Below are positions 35,648 through 44,792 of a DNA stretch of 64,000 bases, one piece after another. Position 1 is the first letter of the stretch; every line of letters begins with the position of its first letter. The stretch lies in contig NZ_BMGM01000002.1 in NCBI RefSeq assembly GCF_014640195.1, forward strand, positions 248,001-312,000, given 5' to 3'. The position numbers and the translations under genes are program-made. The DNA is from Psychroflexus planctonicus (GTDB lineage: Bacteria > Bacteroidota > Bacteroidia > Flavobacteriales > Flavobacteriaceae). The notes beneath the pieces were generated by a model, which saw only the letters and a program-made list of their open reading frames with translations, searched no databases and had not been told where the DNA came from.

Positions 35648-36253
35648 ATGGATGGATTAGATATTTTAAAAAAAGATTGGAAAAAACAGGAAGAGCATCT
35701 TCCTAAGTTTGAAGCTAAAGAAATTTATGCAATGCTTAAGAAGAAGTCTTCTTCTATAGTAAAATGGATTTTTATAGTCAGTATTTTAGAATTTGTATTC
35801 TGGATTGGTCTAGAAGTGTTTACCAGCGTGCAAGGATACAACGATATAATAGTTGACATGGACATAGATGTGCTTTACAACACCATCATGATTATTAATT
35901 ATGCTGTTATTTTAGGCTTTATTGCTATATTTTTTTACAACTATCAGCAAATTAGAATTACCGATAATGCAAAGCGTTTAATGAAAAAGATTTTAATTAC
36001 CCGCAAAACGGTAAAATGTTATGTGTGGTTCAATATTATTTATTTTGCAATAACTTTCATGCTAATGAATTTCTTGGTAATTCAAAATATGGAAGAATTT
36101 CAGAATGTAAATATCTGGATTTTCATGGCCATTATGTTTGGCATTATGCTAATTTTTATTGGTCTTATTTGGTTATTCTACCGTCTGGTTTATGGATTTT
36201 TGACTCGAAAATTATATAAAAATTACAAGCAACTCCAAACTTTAGATTTATAA
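35648..36253 (+). CDS. Membrane protein, probable anti-sigma partner
   Basis: This 201-residue protein has a cytosolic N-terminal segment (DGLDILKKDWKKQEEHLPKFEAKEIYAMLKKKS) followed by four transmembrane helices (WIFIVSILEFVFWIGLEVF; MIINYAVILGFIAIFFYN; WFNIIYFAITFMLMNFLVI; FMAIMFGIMLIFIGLIWLFY). It begins directly after the sigma factor stop. Position, and a charged cytosolic head before membrane helices, suggest a signal-sensing or anti-sigma role; no recognised anti-sigma domain is visible. Confidence 0.72.
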   Translation: MDGLDILKKDWKKQEEHLPKFEAKEIYAMLKKKSSSIVKWIFIVSILEFVFWIGLEVFTSVQGYNDIIVDMDIDVLYNTIMIINYAVILGFIAIFFYNYQQIRITDNAKRLMKKILITRKTVKCYVWFNIIYFAITFMLMNFLVIQNMEEFQNVNIWIFMAIMFGIMLIFIGLIWLFYRLVYGFLTRKLYKNYKQLQTLDL

Positions 36254-36280
36254 ACACCGACTTAAAAACAATAAAGAAAG

Positions 36281-37147
36281 ATGCGTATAAAAATTTCATT
36301 TTTACTGGTTTTGGTATGTTGCTTTTTAAGTGTACAAGCTCAAGATCTTGAAAATAGCTTATTATGGAAAGTTTCAGGAAATGGATTAACATCAGACTCT
36401 TACTTATTTGGTACTTTACATGCAACATGTAACACCAGCATAAAACCAAGAATAATAGAAGCCTTTAACCAAACCGAACAACTTGCACTAGAAATTGATT
36501 TGTCTGATCCAAGCTTGGAACTCGCCATGGTAAAACACATGTACATTACTGATGGAAAAAGCATGACAGATTTTTTAAATGAAGATGAAACCATACTGCT
36601 CAGAGACTTTTTGAATGAACACATCCCAACAATGAATTTTGCTATACTGAGACAAATAAAGCCTATTTTTATTTCCATGATTTTGTTGCAAAATGCGCTT
36701 CCTTGTGAAACACCAAAAGCTTATGATGATCTACTCTTTGAAAAAGCACAAGCGGAAGACAAGCCTATTTTTGGTTTAGAAAGTATTGATGATCAAATGA
36801 GTGTACTTGATCAAATTCCTGTAGATGAACAAGTGCAAGAATTATTGAAGACAGCAAAAGACAATATGCAATCTGATCAAGATGAATTTTTTGAATTGCT
36901 TGATGTATATGAAGCAGAACAATTAGAAAATTTAGGTGAATTATCCTTAGAAAGTGAAAGCATCTTTAATAATTACGTGCAAGAATTACTGGATAACAGA
37001 AATGTAAAGTGGATTGCGATAATTGAAAAAATGATGCACGAAAAACCAAGTTTCTTTGGTTTTGGCGCGATGCATTTAATAGGTGAGAAGGGAGTAATTC
37101 TCTTATTGAGAAAACTCGGCTACCAAGTTGAAGCAATTTTACCCTAA
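36281..37147 (+). CDS. TraB/GumN family protein
   Basis: This 288-residue protein has a signal peptide (LLVLVCCFLSVQAQ). The TraB/GumN (erythromycin-esterase/haem-binding-like) fold is shown by SLLWKVSGNGLTSDSYLFGTLHATC, QLALEIDLSD, GLESIDDQMSVLDQIP, RNVKWIAIIEKMMHEKPSFFGFGAMHLIGEKGVILLLRKLGY. It has conserved GTxH and GxxH motifs proposed to form a metalloprotease-like site. The substrate is unknown. It is 27 bp after the sigma-factor operon and may be cotranscribed. Confidence 0.85.
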   Translation: MRIKISFLLVLVCCFLSVQAQDLENSLLWKVSGNGLTSDSYLFGTLHATCNTSIKPRIIEAFNQTEQLALEIDLSDPSLELAMVKHMYITDGKSMTDFLNEDETILLRDFLNEHIPTMNFAILRQIKPIFISMILLQNALPCETPKAYDDLLFEKAQAEDKPIFGLESIDDQMSVLDQIPVDEQVQELLKTAKDNMQSDQDEFFELLDVYEAEQLENLGELSLESESIFNNYVQELLDNRNVKWIAIIEKMMHEKPSFFGFGAMHLIGEKGVILLLRKLGYQVEAILP

Positions 37148-37177
37148 GAATATATTTCTAACTATCAACTTTTTGTT

Positions 37178-37325
37178 AGCCCCGATTGTAACGAAAAGCC
37201 CGGACTAATGAAAGCTTAAATTTTCTTGACAAACCAAAGCGACCGGCAGGAAGCTCTTGTGTTTGACTTAGAAAATATGCTTGCATTGGGAGGACTTGAA
37301 GTGTAAAGCGGGTTCTTGGCTTCTA
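37178..37325 (+). ncRNA. Candidate conserved intergenic structured element
   Basis: The segment beginning ttagccccgattgtaacg and ending gtgtaaagcgggttcttggct resembles a GC-richer intergenic element I recall from flavobacterial genomes (agcccngat... agcggg... patterns, Flavo-1 RNA-like). It stands out from the AT-rich surroundings and contains no ORF. I cannot confirm the family without a covariance-model search. Confidence 0.3.
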
Positions 37326-37343
37326 TTAAAACTTTATATTGAA

Positions 37344-39791
37344 TTAATTAAAACTAAAAGTAGTGTTTATTTTGAGTACAAAATTGTCGCTATTTTTATC
37401 GAAACTGTAGTTTCCATAGCGGTAAAATCCGCCAATACCAAAGTTTAAATAAGCTGTATCTACATAATTAAGTTGAATGATTTTGGTGACTTCCAGACCA
37501 GATTCTACAAACAAATTTTCTTTGGTTTGAAATGTCCAAGCATGCGAAAAGTTGTTTGCTAAATTTCCCCAACCCATATTGTGATGAAAAATTAAACCAG
37601 GCTTAAAGTTTTCAGATTTAAACAATAAACTGCCAATGTCGTGGGTAAGAAATAAATGAAGATATTGATCTGATAAAAATTCATACGGCAACATGGTTTG
37701 AAAAGTATCATACATCACAATTGGAATATCTTCATCATTACTTCCTTCGCCAGTAAATAACAAGCCTAAAGGAAGATTCCCGTCTAGGTAACCACCTTGA
37801 AGTTTATAGCGTGTTTTTCCTATATTTCTACTGAAAAAACTTTGATGCATACTCACTTCAAGTTTGTTGTATTGGTAATTTCCGTCTAAAAATGAATCGA
37901 ATCCGCGGGCATATCGCAAATTGAAAACGGGATAATTTGTACCTAAACTTACTCGTTTTAAAGGAGTTTCTACAATGCGTTCGCGGTGTGCATAACGCAA
38001 ATGTAAAACAGCTTCTGTATTTCGGTAATTGGTAATTAAATTTTGATTCTCTAAAAAGAAGTAATTGTATTGTGGACGAACTCTTTCGGTGCGTAGTTTT
38101 GCACTCCATTTTAAATACTTAAAGTCCCTACGACCAAATTCAACTTGAAAACGTTCAACAAAATCCATTCTGGAAGCTATAAAGGCTCGTAAATCTCCAT
38201 TTAATGAAAATCCGTTGTTTCTGCTCATCGAAGAACTACCGATTTCACGAACATCATTTTGGTAATTGAATTGTAGAAACATGTCTTGACTTCGGTTAAT
38301 GTCATACCGAATTTTCCCACCCAACTTCCAGTTTTTATCGCGAAATCCATAGGCGGTATATCCACCAAAACTCACTTTTTTAAATAGCTTTTCGTTGGTT
38401 TCTAAGCCTGCGCCTAGTCTAAAACCTTCATAACGATTATATCCAAAAAAACGATTTATAGGAATATTGACTTTTCCCCAAGGAATGTAGCCATCGCCTA
38501 ACTTTGTAGCTACGTCTAGCATTTTGTCTAATTTCATGCTTTCGCCAATGCTATCAACTACTTTGTAGGTTATTTTATCTTGTTGGCTTAAGCTATCAAT
38601 ACGGTATTTGTTCCAAAATACTTCATCTTTTTGCGGAGCATCTTCTTCGTATTTAAGTTCTACTTCGCTGAAATCGCGTTTACTCAAATCATCTTTAAAT
38701 TGAATGTCTTTTATATAGGTTTTTCCGTTGATGAAGATGCCTTCATTTAACATGATTTCAAAATTAAGTTGTTCAGGAAACCAATGTTGATCTTCTAAAA
38801 ACTGATATTTCTGTTGAATTTTTAAATGAATCATCATTTCATCAGCGGGTTCAGCTACAATATTTTGGATGGCATAAGCTTTAGAATTGATGTACATAAA
38901 ACCTTTTAGCCCATCTATATTTGCATTTTTTTTGGGTTGAAAAGAAATGTTGAAAATAGTATCGTTTTCTCTGTAAATTTGATCTTCTAATACGTAATCG
39001 TATCGTTTTAAACTCCCGTTGGCTATTGGATTTAAAAAATGCATATCCAACATATCTATATTGTCTTCATAAAACCCAAAAGGCTGCAATTCTGTTGCTA
39101 GCATTGCAAAATATGGATTTTTAAAACCTGATACGCGCGTACCGATTACATTTTCTTCGCTTAAATCTGGTGGTAAAAACTTGCGTTCTGTTACCGATTC
39201 AAATAACATTATGTTGAAATTTCCTTCTCGAATTAAAGCCTTATCATAACCACTAAGCGAATCGCTTTCTGGGTCTAATTCACCTTTTTCAATTTGATTT
39301 AAAAAAGCGGTACGAAGTGAATCTGCTTTTTGTTGTCTTCCTTCCCGATCAAAAACACTTCGGTTGTAGGTAATGTATTCAAAACCACCTTTTTTTAATG
39401 GATTATTTTGTTCACGATTAGCCATTACTTTTCTGATGATGCGCAATGCGGGGTTTTCTCCATCTGTGATAATTACTTCATCCAAACTTTCTTCAGAAGG
39501 TTCTAATTTGATAATTAAGTTTTGATATTTTCTAGGCTTAATTTGTTTGTTTTTGTAACCGAGATAGGTAATGTTTAATTGGGTTATGCTGTCTTTGCTT
39601 TGGTAATAAAAATGACCATCGATGTCTGTAATAACTCCACGTTTGCTATTGGAATTGAAAGTGATGTTTGCAAAAGCTAGGGCTTCATTTGTTAGAGCAT
39701 CTATTATTTTACCACTAATTTCATGTTGAGCATGAACAAATGAAGCAAAAAGGAAAGGAATAGCGCAGAGTAGATGTCGAAGATTTTTCAT
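37344..39791 (-). CDS. DUF5686 outer membrane protein with carboxypeptidase-like regulatory domain
   Basis: This approximately 815-residue protein has a signal peptide (LLCAIPFLFASFVHAQ). A carboxypeptidase-like beta-sandwich (HEISGKIIDALTNEALAFANI, about residues 20-105) is followed by the DUF5686 region (IIRKVMANREQNNPLKKGGFEYITYN) and a large beta-rich C-terminal barrel ending in NTTFSFN. Family members are common in Bacteroidota outer membranes; the role is unknown. I chose the Met at 39791 because the signal peptide follows it; an ATG at 39812 would add seven residues. Confidence 0.88.
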   Translation of the reverse strand: MKNLRHLLCAIPFLFASFVHAQHEISGKIIDALTNEALAFANITFNSNSKRGVITDIDGHFYYQSKDSITQLNITYLGYKNKQIKPRKYQNLIIKLEPSEESLDEVIITDGENPALRIIRKVMANREQNNPLKKGGFEYITYNRSVFDREGRQQKADSLRTAFLNQIEKGELDPESDSLSGYDKALIREGNFNIMLFESVTERKFLPPDLSEENVIGTRVSGFKNPYFAMLATELQPFGFYEDNIDMLDMHFLNPIANGSLKRYDYVLEDQIYRENDTIFNISFQPKKNANIDGLKGFMYINSKAYAIQNIVAEPADEMMIHLKIQQKYQFLEDQHWFPEQLNFEIMLNEGIFINGKTYIKDIQFKDDLSKRDFSEVELKYEEDAPQKDEVFWNKYRIDSLSQQDKITYKVVDSIGESMKLDKMLDVATKLGDGYIPWGKVNIPINRFFGYNRYEGFRLGAGLETNEKLFKKVSFGGYTAYGFRDKNWKLGGKIRYDINRSQDMFLQFNYQNDVREIGSSSMSRNNGFSLNGDLRAFIASRMDFVERFQVEFGRRDFKYLKWSAKLRTERVRPQYNYFFLENQNLITNYRNTEAVLHLRYAHRERIVETPLKRVSLGTNYPVFNLRYARGFDSFLDGNYQYNKLEVSMHQSFFSRNIGKTRYKLQGGYLDGNLPLGLLFTGEGSNDEDIPIVMYDTFQTMLPYEFLSDQYLHLFLTHDIGSLLFKSENFKPGLIFHHNMGWGNLANNFSHAWTFQTKENLFVESGLEVTKIIQLNYVDTAYLNFGIGGFYRYGNYSFDKNSDNFVLKINTTFSFN

Positions 39792-39892
39792 TAGCAACAA
39801 ACTTTTCAACAATTATAAAGAAGAATTCTGTATTTTTAAGGAATTACTGTAAATTAAAATTAATTTTACAGCATTCTAAACATTTTGAATTT

Positions 39893-40333
39893 ATGTTATC
39901 TAAAAAGACGAAATATGCCATTAATGCTTTGGTGTATTTAGCTAAACAAAAAGATAAAGTGCCGACTTTAATTTCTGAAATAGCTGAAAAACAAAATATA
40001 CCTCAAAAGTTTTTAGAGGCTATTTTATTAGATTTAAAGAAAAGTGGAATTTTAGCCAGCAAGCGTGGAAAAGGTGGTGGCTACTACATGCTCAAAAGTG
40101 CTGAAGAAATAAATTTGGCAGACGTCATGCGTTTATTTGATGGACCAATTGCTTTTATTCCGTGTGTTACACACAATTACTATGAATCTTGCGAAGAATG
40201 CAATAACGAGTCTATTTGCGGCATAAGAGATGTATTTTTTGAAGTGCGAAACAAATCGGTTGAAATTTTAAAACGCGCAACCTTAAAAGAAATTATAACC
40301 AGGGAAAACTTATTAAACCCAGATTATAGTTAG
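39893..40333 (+). CDS. Rrf2-family transcriptional regulator
   Basis: This 146-residue winged-helix protein begins LSKKTKYAINALVYLAKQ and has the KFLEAILLDLKKSGILASKRGKGGGYYM helix and wing. The C-terminal half holds a Cys cluster (PCVTHNYYESCEECNNESIC) resembling the Fe-S or redox-sensing cysteines of IscR, NsrR and CymR relatives. The target genes are not apparent; the nearest downstream gene is the recombinase, 760 bp away. Divergent from the DUF5686 gene. Confidence 0.9.
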   Translation: MLSKKTKYAINALVYLAKQKDKVPTLISEIAEKQNIPQKFLEAILLDLKKSGILASKRGKGGGYYMLKSAEEINLADVMRLFDGPIAFIPCVTHNYYESCEECNNESICGIRDVFFEVRNKSVEILKRATLKEIITRENLLNPDYS

Positions 40334-41091
40334 TTCTTTTTAGTTGCCAAGTTACTATTGCTGCTATGTTTGCTGTTGTTACTTTAGCTTCTATTGTGTT
40401 GTTCTTTTTTTAAACCGTGGCAACTGAACTTCCCTAAATAGCGTTGAGCGTTTGGGTTATTATTCTAATTTACTTTTTTCAAAATACTATCGGACAATTA
40501 TCAAGATTCACTTGCTTCGATTTATCTCAGCGTATGTTAATAATCATTATTATATACGAGCGTCCCCTTGAGGGGATTTTAGGGGTGTCTTTATTTATGC
40601 ATAATTGAAAATTGATAATGTAATCTTGATTTACAGAACATGAACTTTTCTGAATAGCGTTGAGCGTTTGGGTTACTATGTTGGCTTATTATTTATTTCA
40701 GTGTTTGTTTAATCAGGATTAATAGAAGTAAATTGATTTTATGTCTTATTCAATTTCAATTGAATTAAATATATACAGTTTCCTTTTTGGTTTTAAGATT
40801 TTTTTATAGTTTTAAAGTCCCAATTTATTTCTTTGTCCACCACTATTTTGTGACTGGCTATAGCGAAGCTTTGAGAAATGAGAAATGAGATATTAGATAT
40901 TAGAAGTTAGAAGTGAAATATTAGAAGTGAAATATTAGAAGTGAGAAGTTAAAGGCTAAAACTAACAGCTAAAAACTAAATGCCAACAGCTATATTGAAT
41001 AATCCCAAAATTTTTTTCCTAGAATTAAACATCATAAGTGTTTGATATTGAATATTTAATACTTATATTTAGGGATGAATTTAATTATTTT
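40334..41091. repeat. Repeat-bearing intergenic region upstream of recombinase
   Basis: No gene is seen. It holds two inverted copies of a dispersed 40-bp repeat (40426-40467 and 40642-40680; sharing aatagcgttgagcgtttgggtta) also found at 24.2 kb. It also holds a palindromic ccccttgaggggatttaggggtgt-like element (about 40563-40592) and a low-complexity run of gaaatattagaagtga units (about 40877-40960). Probably repeats accumulated at the edge of the mobile region. Confidence 0.7.
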
Positions 41092-42273
41092 ATGATGAAA
41101 AAAGTTGTGAAATTACTTCCGTTGCAGCACAGAAATAAAGATTGTGTGGCCATTCAATTTGACTTTAATGATAGTATAAAAGCTGCTGTTATGAAAGTGG
41201 GAGCAAAGTGGTCTAAAACACATACTTGTTTTTATATTTTGAATGAAACTAAGTTGAAACAGCGCTTATTTCTGAGTTTAAAAAAATTGAACTGTTTTGT
41301 AGATTATTCGGCTATGCCCAAAGTAGATCAGGTTAAAAAGTCGGTTAACAAAGAAGCGTCTTTGCCCAAATCTCATGCACATGCGTTGCAAGTTTTTGAA
41401 GACTATTTAATTGGTCAGCGTAAAAGTCCGTCTACCGTGCATACCTATCGGAATTTCTTAAATCTTTTTTTGAATTATTATGCCAAGCGCGATTTAGCGA
41501 GTATAGATTTGCGTTCTATTGAAATATTTTTGGAGCAAGTAATGGCTAAACGCGGCTATAGTGTAAGTTCGCATAGGCAATGCATCAGTGCTTTGAAGCA
41601 TTTTAGCGAATTGAATTTAGGCATGAAATACGATCCAGCTAATTTGTATATGCCGCGGAAGGATAAAAAGTTGCCGGTGGTTTTATCTTCAACTGAAATT
41701 GTTTTGATTCTTCGTTCGACTAAAAATTTAAAACATCGTGCTATTTTGGGCTTGTTGTATTCTTCTGGATTACGCATTGGTGAATTACTAAAGTTAAAAT
41801 TAGGTGATGTAGATTTGGAGCGAAATACCATTTATGTGAAGCAAAGCAAAGGTAGAAAAGACAGAAATTGCAGTTTAGGACAGCGCATACGGCCAATGTT
41901 ATTGAATTATGCACAAACCTATCAACCCAAAGTATTTTTATTTGAAGGCGAAGAGGAAGGCAAGCCATACAATGCGACTTCGATACGGCAATTTTTGAAA
42001 CGAAGCTGCCAAGCTGCGGGCATACAAAAGCATGTTACACCGCATACCTTGCGGCACAGTTATGCTACGCATTTATTAGAAAACGGCGTAGATGTGCGTT
42101 ACATACAGGAATTGTTAGGACATTCCAGACCAGAAACAACGATGATTTACACGCATGTAACCGAGCGAAAGATAGATGAAATTACCAATCCGTTAGATTC
42201 TGCGATACAGAAGTTCAACCGGATGGATAACGAAACCCCAAACCCTCTGTTATCCCGTAATGAAAACAAATAA
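41092..42273 (+). CDS. Integron-type tyrosine recombinase (XerC/D-like, no IntI insert)
   Basis: This protein of about 393 residues (ATG 41092 or 41095; an ORF extends to 41038) starts with an extra domain of about 90 residues (VVKLLPLQHRNKDCVAIQFD...). A SAM-like core-binding domain follows (about 95-190), then a C-terminal catalytic domain. All catalytic residues are visible: Arg228 (SGLRIGE), Lys253 (SKGRKDR), His318/Arg321 (HTLRHSYATHLL), His344 (LLGHSRPETTMIYTHV) and nucleophile Tyr353. The stretch between Lys253 and His318 is about 65 residues, the XerD length, without the extra helix of classical IntI. It points the same way as the cassettes, which begin 28 bp after its stop. Confidence 0.88.
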   Translation: MMKKVVKLLPLQHRNKDCVAIQFDFNDSIKAAVMKVGAKWSKTHTCFYILNETKLKQRLFLSLKKLNCFVDYSAMPKVDQVKKSVNKEASLPKSHAHALQVFEDYLIGQRKSPSTVHTYRNFLNLFLNYYAKRDLASIDLRSIEIFLEQVMAKRGYSVSSHRQCISALKHFSELNLGMKYDPANLYMPRKDKKLPVVLSSTEIVLILRSTKNLKHRAILGLLYSSGLRIGELLKLKLGDVDLERNTIYVKQSKGRKDRNCSLGQRIRPMLLNYAQTYQPKVFLFEGEEEGKPYNATSIRQFLKRSCQAAGIQKHVTPHTLRHSYATHLLENGVDVRYIQELLGHSRPETTMIYTHVTERKIDEITNPLDSAIQKFNRMDNETPNPLLSRNENK

Positions 42274-42303
42274 AAGTGTATATTTGCTTTGATATAACAA
42301 GTT
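42274..42303 (+). other. Candidate attI: recombinase-proximal cassette insertion site
   Basis: The first cassette junction is GTT at 42301, because GTTGTGGTGC here is the reverse complement of the GCACCACAAC that precedes the first attC-like site. The attI is therefore confined to the recombinase 3' end plus 28 bp, including gatataacaagtt, in which AAC and GTT face each other across two bases. No attC-type stem is present here, as expected for attI. Confidence 0.7.
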
Positions 42304-42803
42304 GTGGTGCATACTGAAAAAAATCAACGTTATATTTAAAATCAAATTTTGAGTTTATAACATCCGAATAACTAATATTCAACTGATTAAAAAAATTGCG
42401 TGAAATGAAAATTTGAAAGTAGGAGCCATGCCCAAGTTTTGGTTTTTAATCGAAAATCAATCTGAATACCAAAATCTGATTACCAAACTGAATGCTGATT
42501 TGATTGCCAAAATTTCGGCTACCAATCGAAAATTTTGCTAAACTTCAACTTCCGGCTGAAAATTGAAAATCAGAGTTGATTGAAAAGTTTTACGTTGAAT
42601 CAAATCTGATGATAAAAATAATCGACTGAATTTGAATCGAACTCTATCGCTTGGGCTTGTCACCAGAGTAGATAATCGAAAAAATGAAAATCCTACTCAA
42701 ATTGAACTGAATAGCGCAATTTTTTTAGGAATTTGACCAAAAAATGAACTTTGCGGTGAAAAACAAAGTGAAATTGCGCCGAACAACATAGTGGGAAAAG
42801 TAC
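42304..42803 (+). ncRNA. Non-coding cassette 1 with long nested inverted repeats
   Basis: No plausible gene occupies this cassette. It contains nested inverted pairs: AAAAAAATTGCG 42389-42400 with CGCAATTTTTTT 42715-42726, AGTAGGA 42419-42425 with TCCTACT 42691-42697, and GCCCAAG 42430-42436 with CTTGGGC 42650-42656. An alternative pair GCGCAATTT 42714-42722 / AAATTGCGC 42771-42779 could compete for the same arm. It is about 85% identical by eye to cassette 11 (51.24 kb). Whether it is transcribed is unknown; a structured RNA or DNA hairpin is inferred. Confidence 0.55.
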
Positions 42804-42806
42804 GCA

Positions 42807-42937
42807 CCACAACAGCGCATAACAAAAATGGCGAGATTTGGTGCTGAAATGAGAGTTTTATGTATTTTTAAAAACTTAAAGTTTAATCGAAAAGTTTGCG
42901 CATTTTAAGTCGCCACTTATGTTATGCACGGACCGTT
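42807..42937 (+). repeat. attC-like site 1
   Basis: CCACAAC at the left end, GCGCATAAC pairing with GTTATGC-C, TGGCGA with TCGCCA, and terminal GTT. This copy has GTTATGCACG instead of the usual GTTATGCGCG, a single change in the outer stem. It ends non-coding cassette 1. Confidence 0.9.
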
Positions 42938-42953
42938 GGCAACAAGCTGAAAA

Positions 42954-43346
42954 ATGACAAACAAACTGACTTTTTTAATAATACCATTGACTTTAACAAG
43001 TTGTTCTTTCAGCGACTATGAATCTGAAAAAATTAAATCCTCGACTGGAAATTTTGAAATTCAAGCAACTGTTAATCGGACTGACAAAAATGCGGAAAAT
43101 TACGCTGATGTAATTATTCACCTATTTGATAAGAACAATATTAAATTGACTGAATTGAATACTGGAGCTGGAGACGCAAATAAATGGACAATTGGCTGGA
43201 CTAAATCTGGGGACACAATAGTTCTTCAAAGTAGTGATATCGGAAATAAAGCTTGGATTTTACAAAACGAAAATCCAACTGCAATAAAAATGACTGACAA
43301 ACTGAATGAAAGAGCGGAAATTCTGAAATCGGAAAAGTATGAATAA
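42954..43346 (+). CDS. Small lipoprotein of unknown function (cassette 2)
   Basis: This 130-residue protein has a signal with lipobox (LTLTSCSFSDYES). The mature part is polar with beta-prone strands (FEIQATVNRTDKNAENYADVIIHLFDKNN; KWTIGWTKSGDTIVLQSSDIGNKAWIL). Its shape resembles small periplasmic lipoproteins found with a membrane partner. It starts 17 bp after the cassette junction and overlaps the following membrane-protein gene by 8 bp. No domain is recognised. Confidence 0.75.
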   Translation: MTNKLTFLIIPLTLTSCSFSDYESEKIKSSTGNFEIQATVNRTDKNAENYADVIIHLFDKNNIKLTELNTGAGDANKWTIGWTKSGDTIVLQSSDIGNKAWILQNENPTAIKMTDKLNERAEILKSEKYE

Positions 43347-43557
43347 GTTTATGAAAACACTTCGGAATTTTTTAATAATAATTCTATCGATAATTATTAT
43401 TCTGACTTTGTATTTCATTTTGGATAGATATATTTTCAATCCAAAAATAAAAGGCATAAGTCCTGTTGATATTAAAAATATTCTGACTTATTTAATTGGA
43501 CCTTTAAGCGTTTTAATATTAATCATTTGGATTTTGAGAAACGGAAAAGAACGATAA
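43339..43557 (+). CDS. Small two-helix membrane protein (cassette 2)
   Basis: This 72-residue protein has two transmembrane helices (LRNFLIIILSIIIILTLYFIL and ILTYLIGPLSVLILIIWILRNG) separated by a short loop (NPKIKGISPVD). It overlaps the lipoprotein gene and shares its cassette, so the two are probably a functional pair in the envelope. No family is recognised; the attC-like site starts 16 bp after the stop. Confidence 0.7.
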   Translation: MNKFMKTLRNFLIIILSIIIILTLYFILDRYIFNPKIKGISPVDIKNILTYLIGPLSVLILIIWILRNGKER

Positions 43558-43572
43558 AAAAATAAAGCCAGT

Positions 43573-43702
43573 TGCCAACAGCGCATAACAAAAATGGCGA
43601 ATTTATTGCTGAAATGAGAGTTTTGTGTATTTTTAGAAACTAAAAGTTTAACCGAAAGACTTGCGCATTTTAAGTCGCCACTTTCGTTATGCGCGAGACG
43701 TT
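43573..43702 (+). repeat. attC-like site 2
   Basis: TGCCAAC, then GCGCATAAC paired with GTTATGCGC and TGGCGA with TCGCCA. It ends at GTT 43700-43702. The cassette start (GTTGGCAAC at 42935) is the exact reverse complement of GTTGCCAAC at 43571-43579. Confidence 0.93.
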
Positions 43703-43750
43703 GGCAACAATCTAATAACAAAATCAAAACTAACATCTAATTTTTATATT

Positions 43751-44647
43751 ATGAATGGAGCAAAAACACCTTTAGGGTGGATAATTGGAATCTTACTATT
43801 GTTCATCGGAATACTTTGGTTGAGCAGTAATATTTTTTATGGAATTGTTTGTATTTTAGTAAGCATATTGATTATTCCTATAACTCAAAGCATATTTGAA
43901 AAAGTAAAAAAAACAAAGGTGCCAAACTATGTAGGTTGGTTAAGTATGATATTTGGAATTTTTTTAATGTTCAACAGCTTGTATTTGATATTTAAAACAA
44001 CGCAAAGTAATGCCGAACAAAATCTAAAACTAGCAAATAAATATATTGACGAAGGTAATTTAGATACAGTCCCTTATTTTATTGCAAAAGCTAAATTATT
44101 TTCAAACAAAAAAGCAGTTGAGTTAGAAAAGGAATTAATTAATTACAAGGACTCAAGTTATGTTAGAAATATATTAGCTGAAATGAGCGACGATGACTAT
44201 AACTTATTAATAAATAAGGATCTAAAAAAAAAGTATTTAAATCATTCAACTTTAAATCAATTACTTTACGATAGACTTTACGAAATATCACCAAACCGTA
44301 AAAAAATTGTTGAACAAGTCCAAGAAGAAAAAGAACGTGTAAGAATTGCTGCTGAAAAAGAAAGAGAAAGACAACAAAAAATAAAAGAACAGCAAGAAAG
44401 GAAAAAATTAATTGAAGCTCAGTTTAGCCCTTGGGATGGTTCACATCTTGAATTAACGAAACTCATAAAAAAAAGCATGAATGACCCTGATAGCTATGAA
44501 CATATAGAGACTCGATTTAAAGATGAAAATGAATATATTTTCATTATTACTGAATTTCGTGGTAAAAATGCATTTGGTGGTAAGGTGATTAATAGTGTTT
44601 CAGCGAAGGCAGATGTTAATGGGAATATTATTGAAATCATAAAATAA
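43751..44647 (+). CDS. Membrane-anchored coiled-coil protein (cassette 3)
   Basis: This 298-residue protein has three N-terminal transmembrane segments (GWIIGILLLFIGILWLSS, IFYGIVCILVSILIIPI, LSMIFGIFLMFNSLYLIF). A helical TPR-like region and a charged coiled coil (about residues 195-225, EKERVRIAAEKERERQQ) lead to a C-terminal domain: FSPWDGSHLELTKLIKKSMNDPDSYEHIETR...FRGKNAFGGKVINSVSAKAD. This C-terminal domain recurs in Bacteroidota accessory proteins, but I know no function. The ATG at 43751 is chosen; the ORF extends into the attC region upstream. Confidence 0.75.
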   Translation: MNGAKTPLGWIIGILLLFIGILWLSSNIFYGIVCILVSILIIPITQSIFEKVKKTKVPNYVGWLSMIFGIFLMFNSLYLIFKTTQSNAEQNLKLANKYIDEGNLDTVPYFIAKAKLFSNKKAVELEKELINYKDSSYVRNILAEMSDDDYNLLINKDLKKKYLNHSTLNQLLYDRLYEISPNRKKIVEQVQEEKERVRIAAEKERERQQKIKEQQERKKLIEAQFSPWDGSHLELTKLIKKSMNDPDSYEHIETRFKDENEYIFIITEFRGKNAFGGKVINSVSAKADVNGNIIEIIK

Positions 44648-44662
44648 ACTGAACAAGACTGT

Positions 44663-44792
44663 TGCCAACAGCGCATAACAAAAATGGCGAGATTTGTGCT
44701 GAAACGAGAGTTTTGTGTATTTTTAGAAACTTAAAGCTTAACCGAAAAACTTGCGCATTTTAAGTCGCCACTTATGTTATGCGCAAACCGTT
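44663..44792 (+). repeat. attC-like site 3
   Basis: TGCCAAC at left, main-class stem GCGCATAAC/GTTATGCGC, TGGCGA/TCGCCA, terminal GTT 44790-44792. The right spacer reads aaacc rather than gagac, showing that the spacer is free to vary. Confidence 0.93.

Noticed and set aside
41092..42273. Calling the recombinase a classical IntI
   Set aside because: The segment between the active-site Lys and HTLRH has XerD-like length and lacks the extra IntI helix; orientation is also opposite to classical integrons.
42304..42803. Short ORFs in non-coding cassettes 1 and 11 as genes
   Set aside because: Stops are frequent in all frames and no frame is preserved between the two diverged copies.
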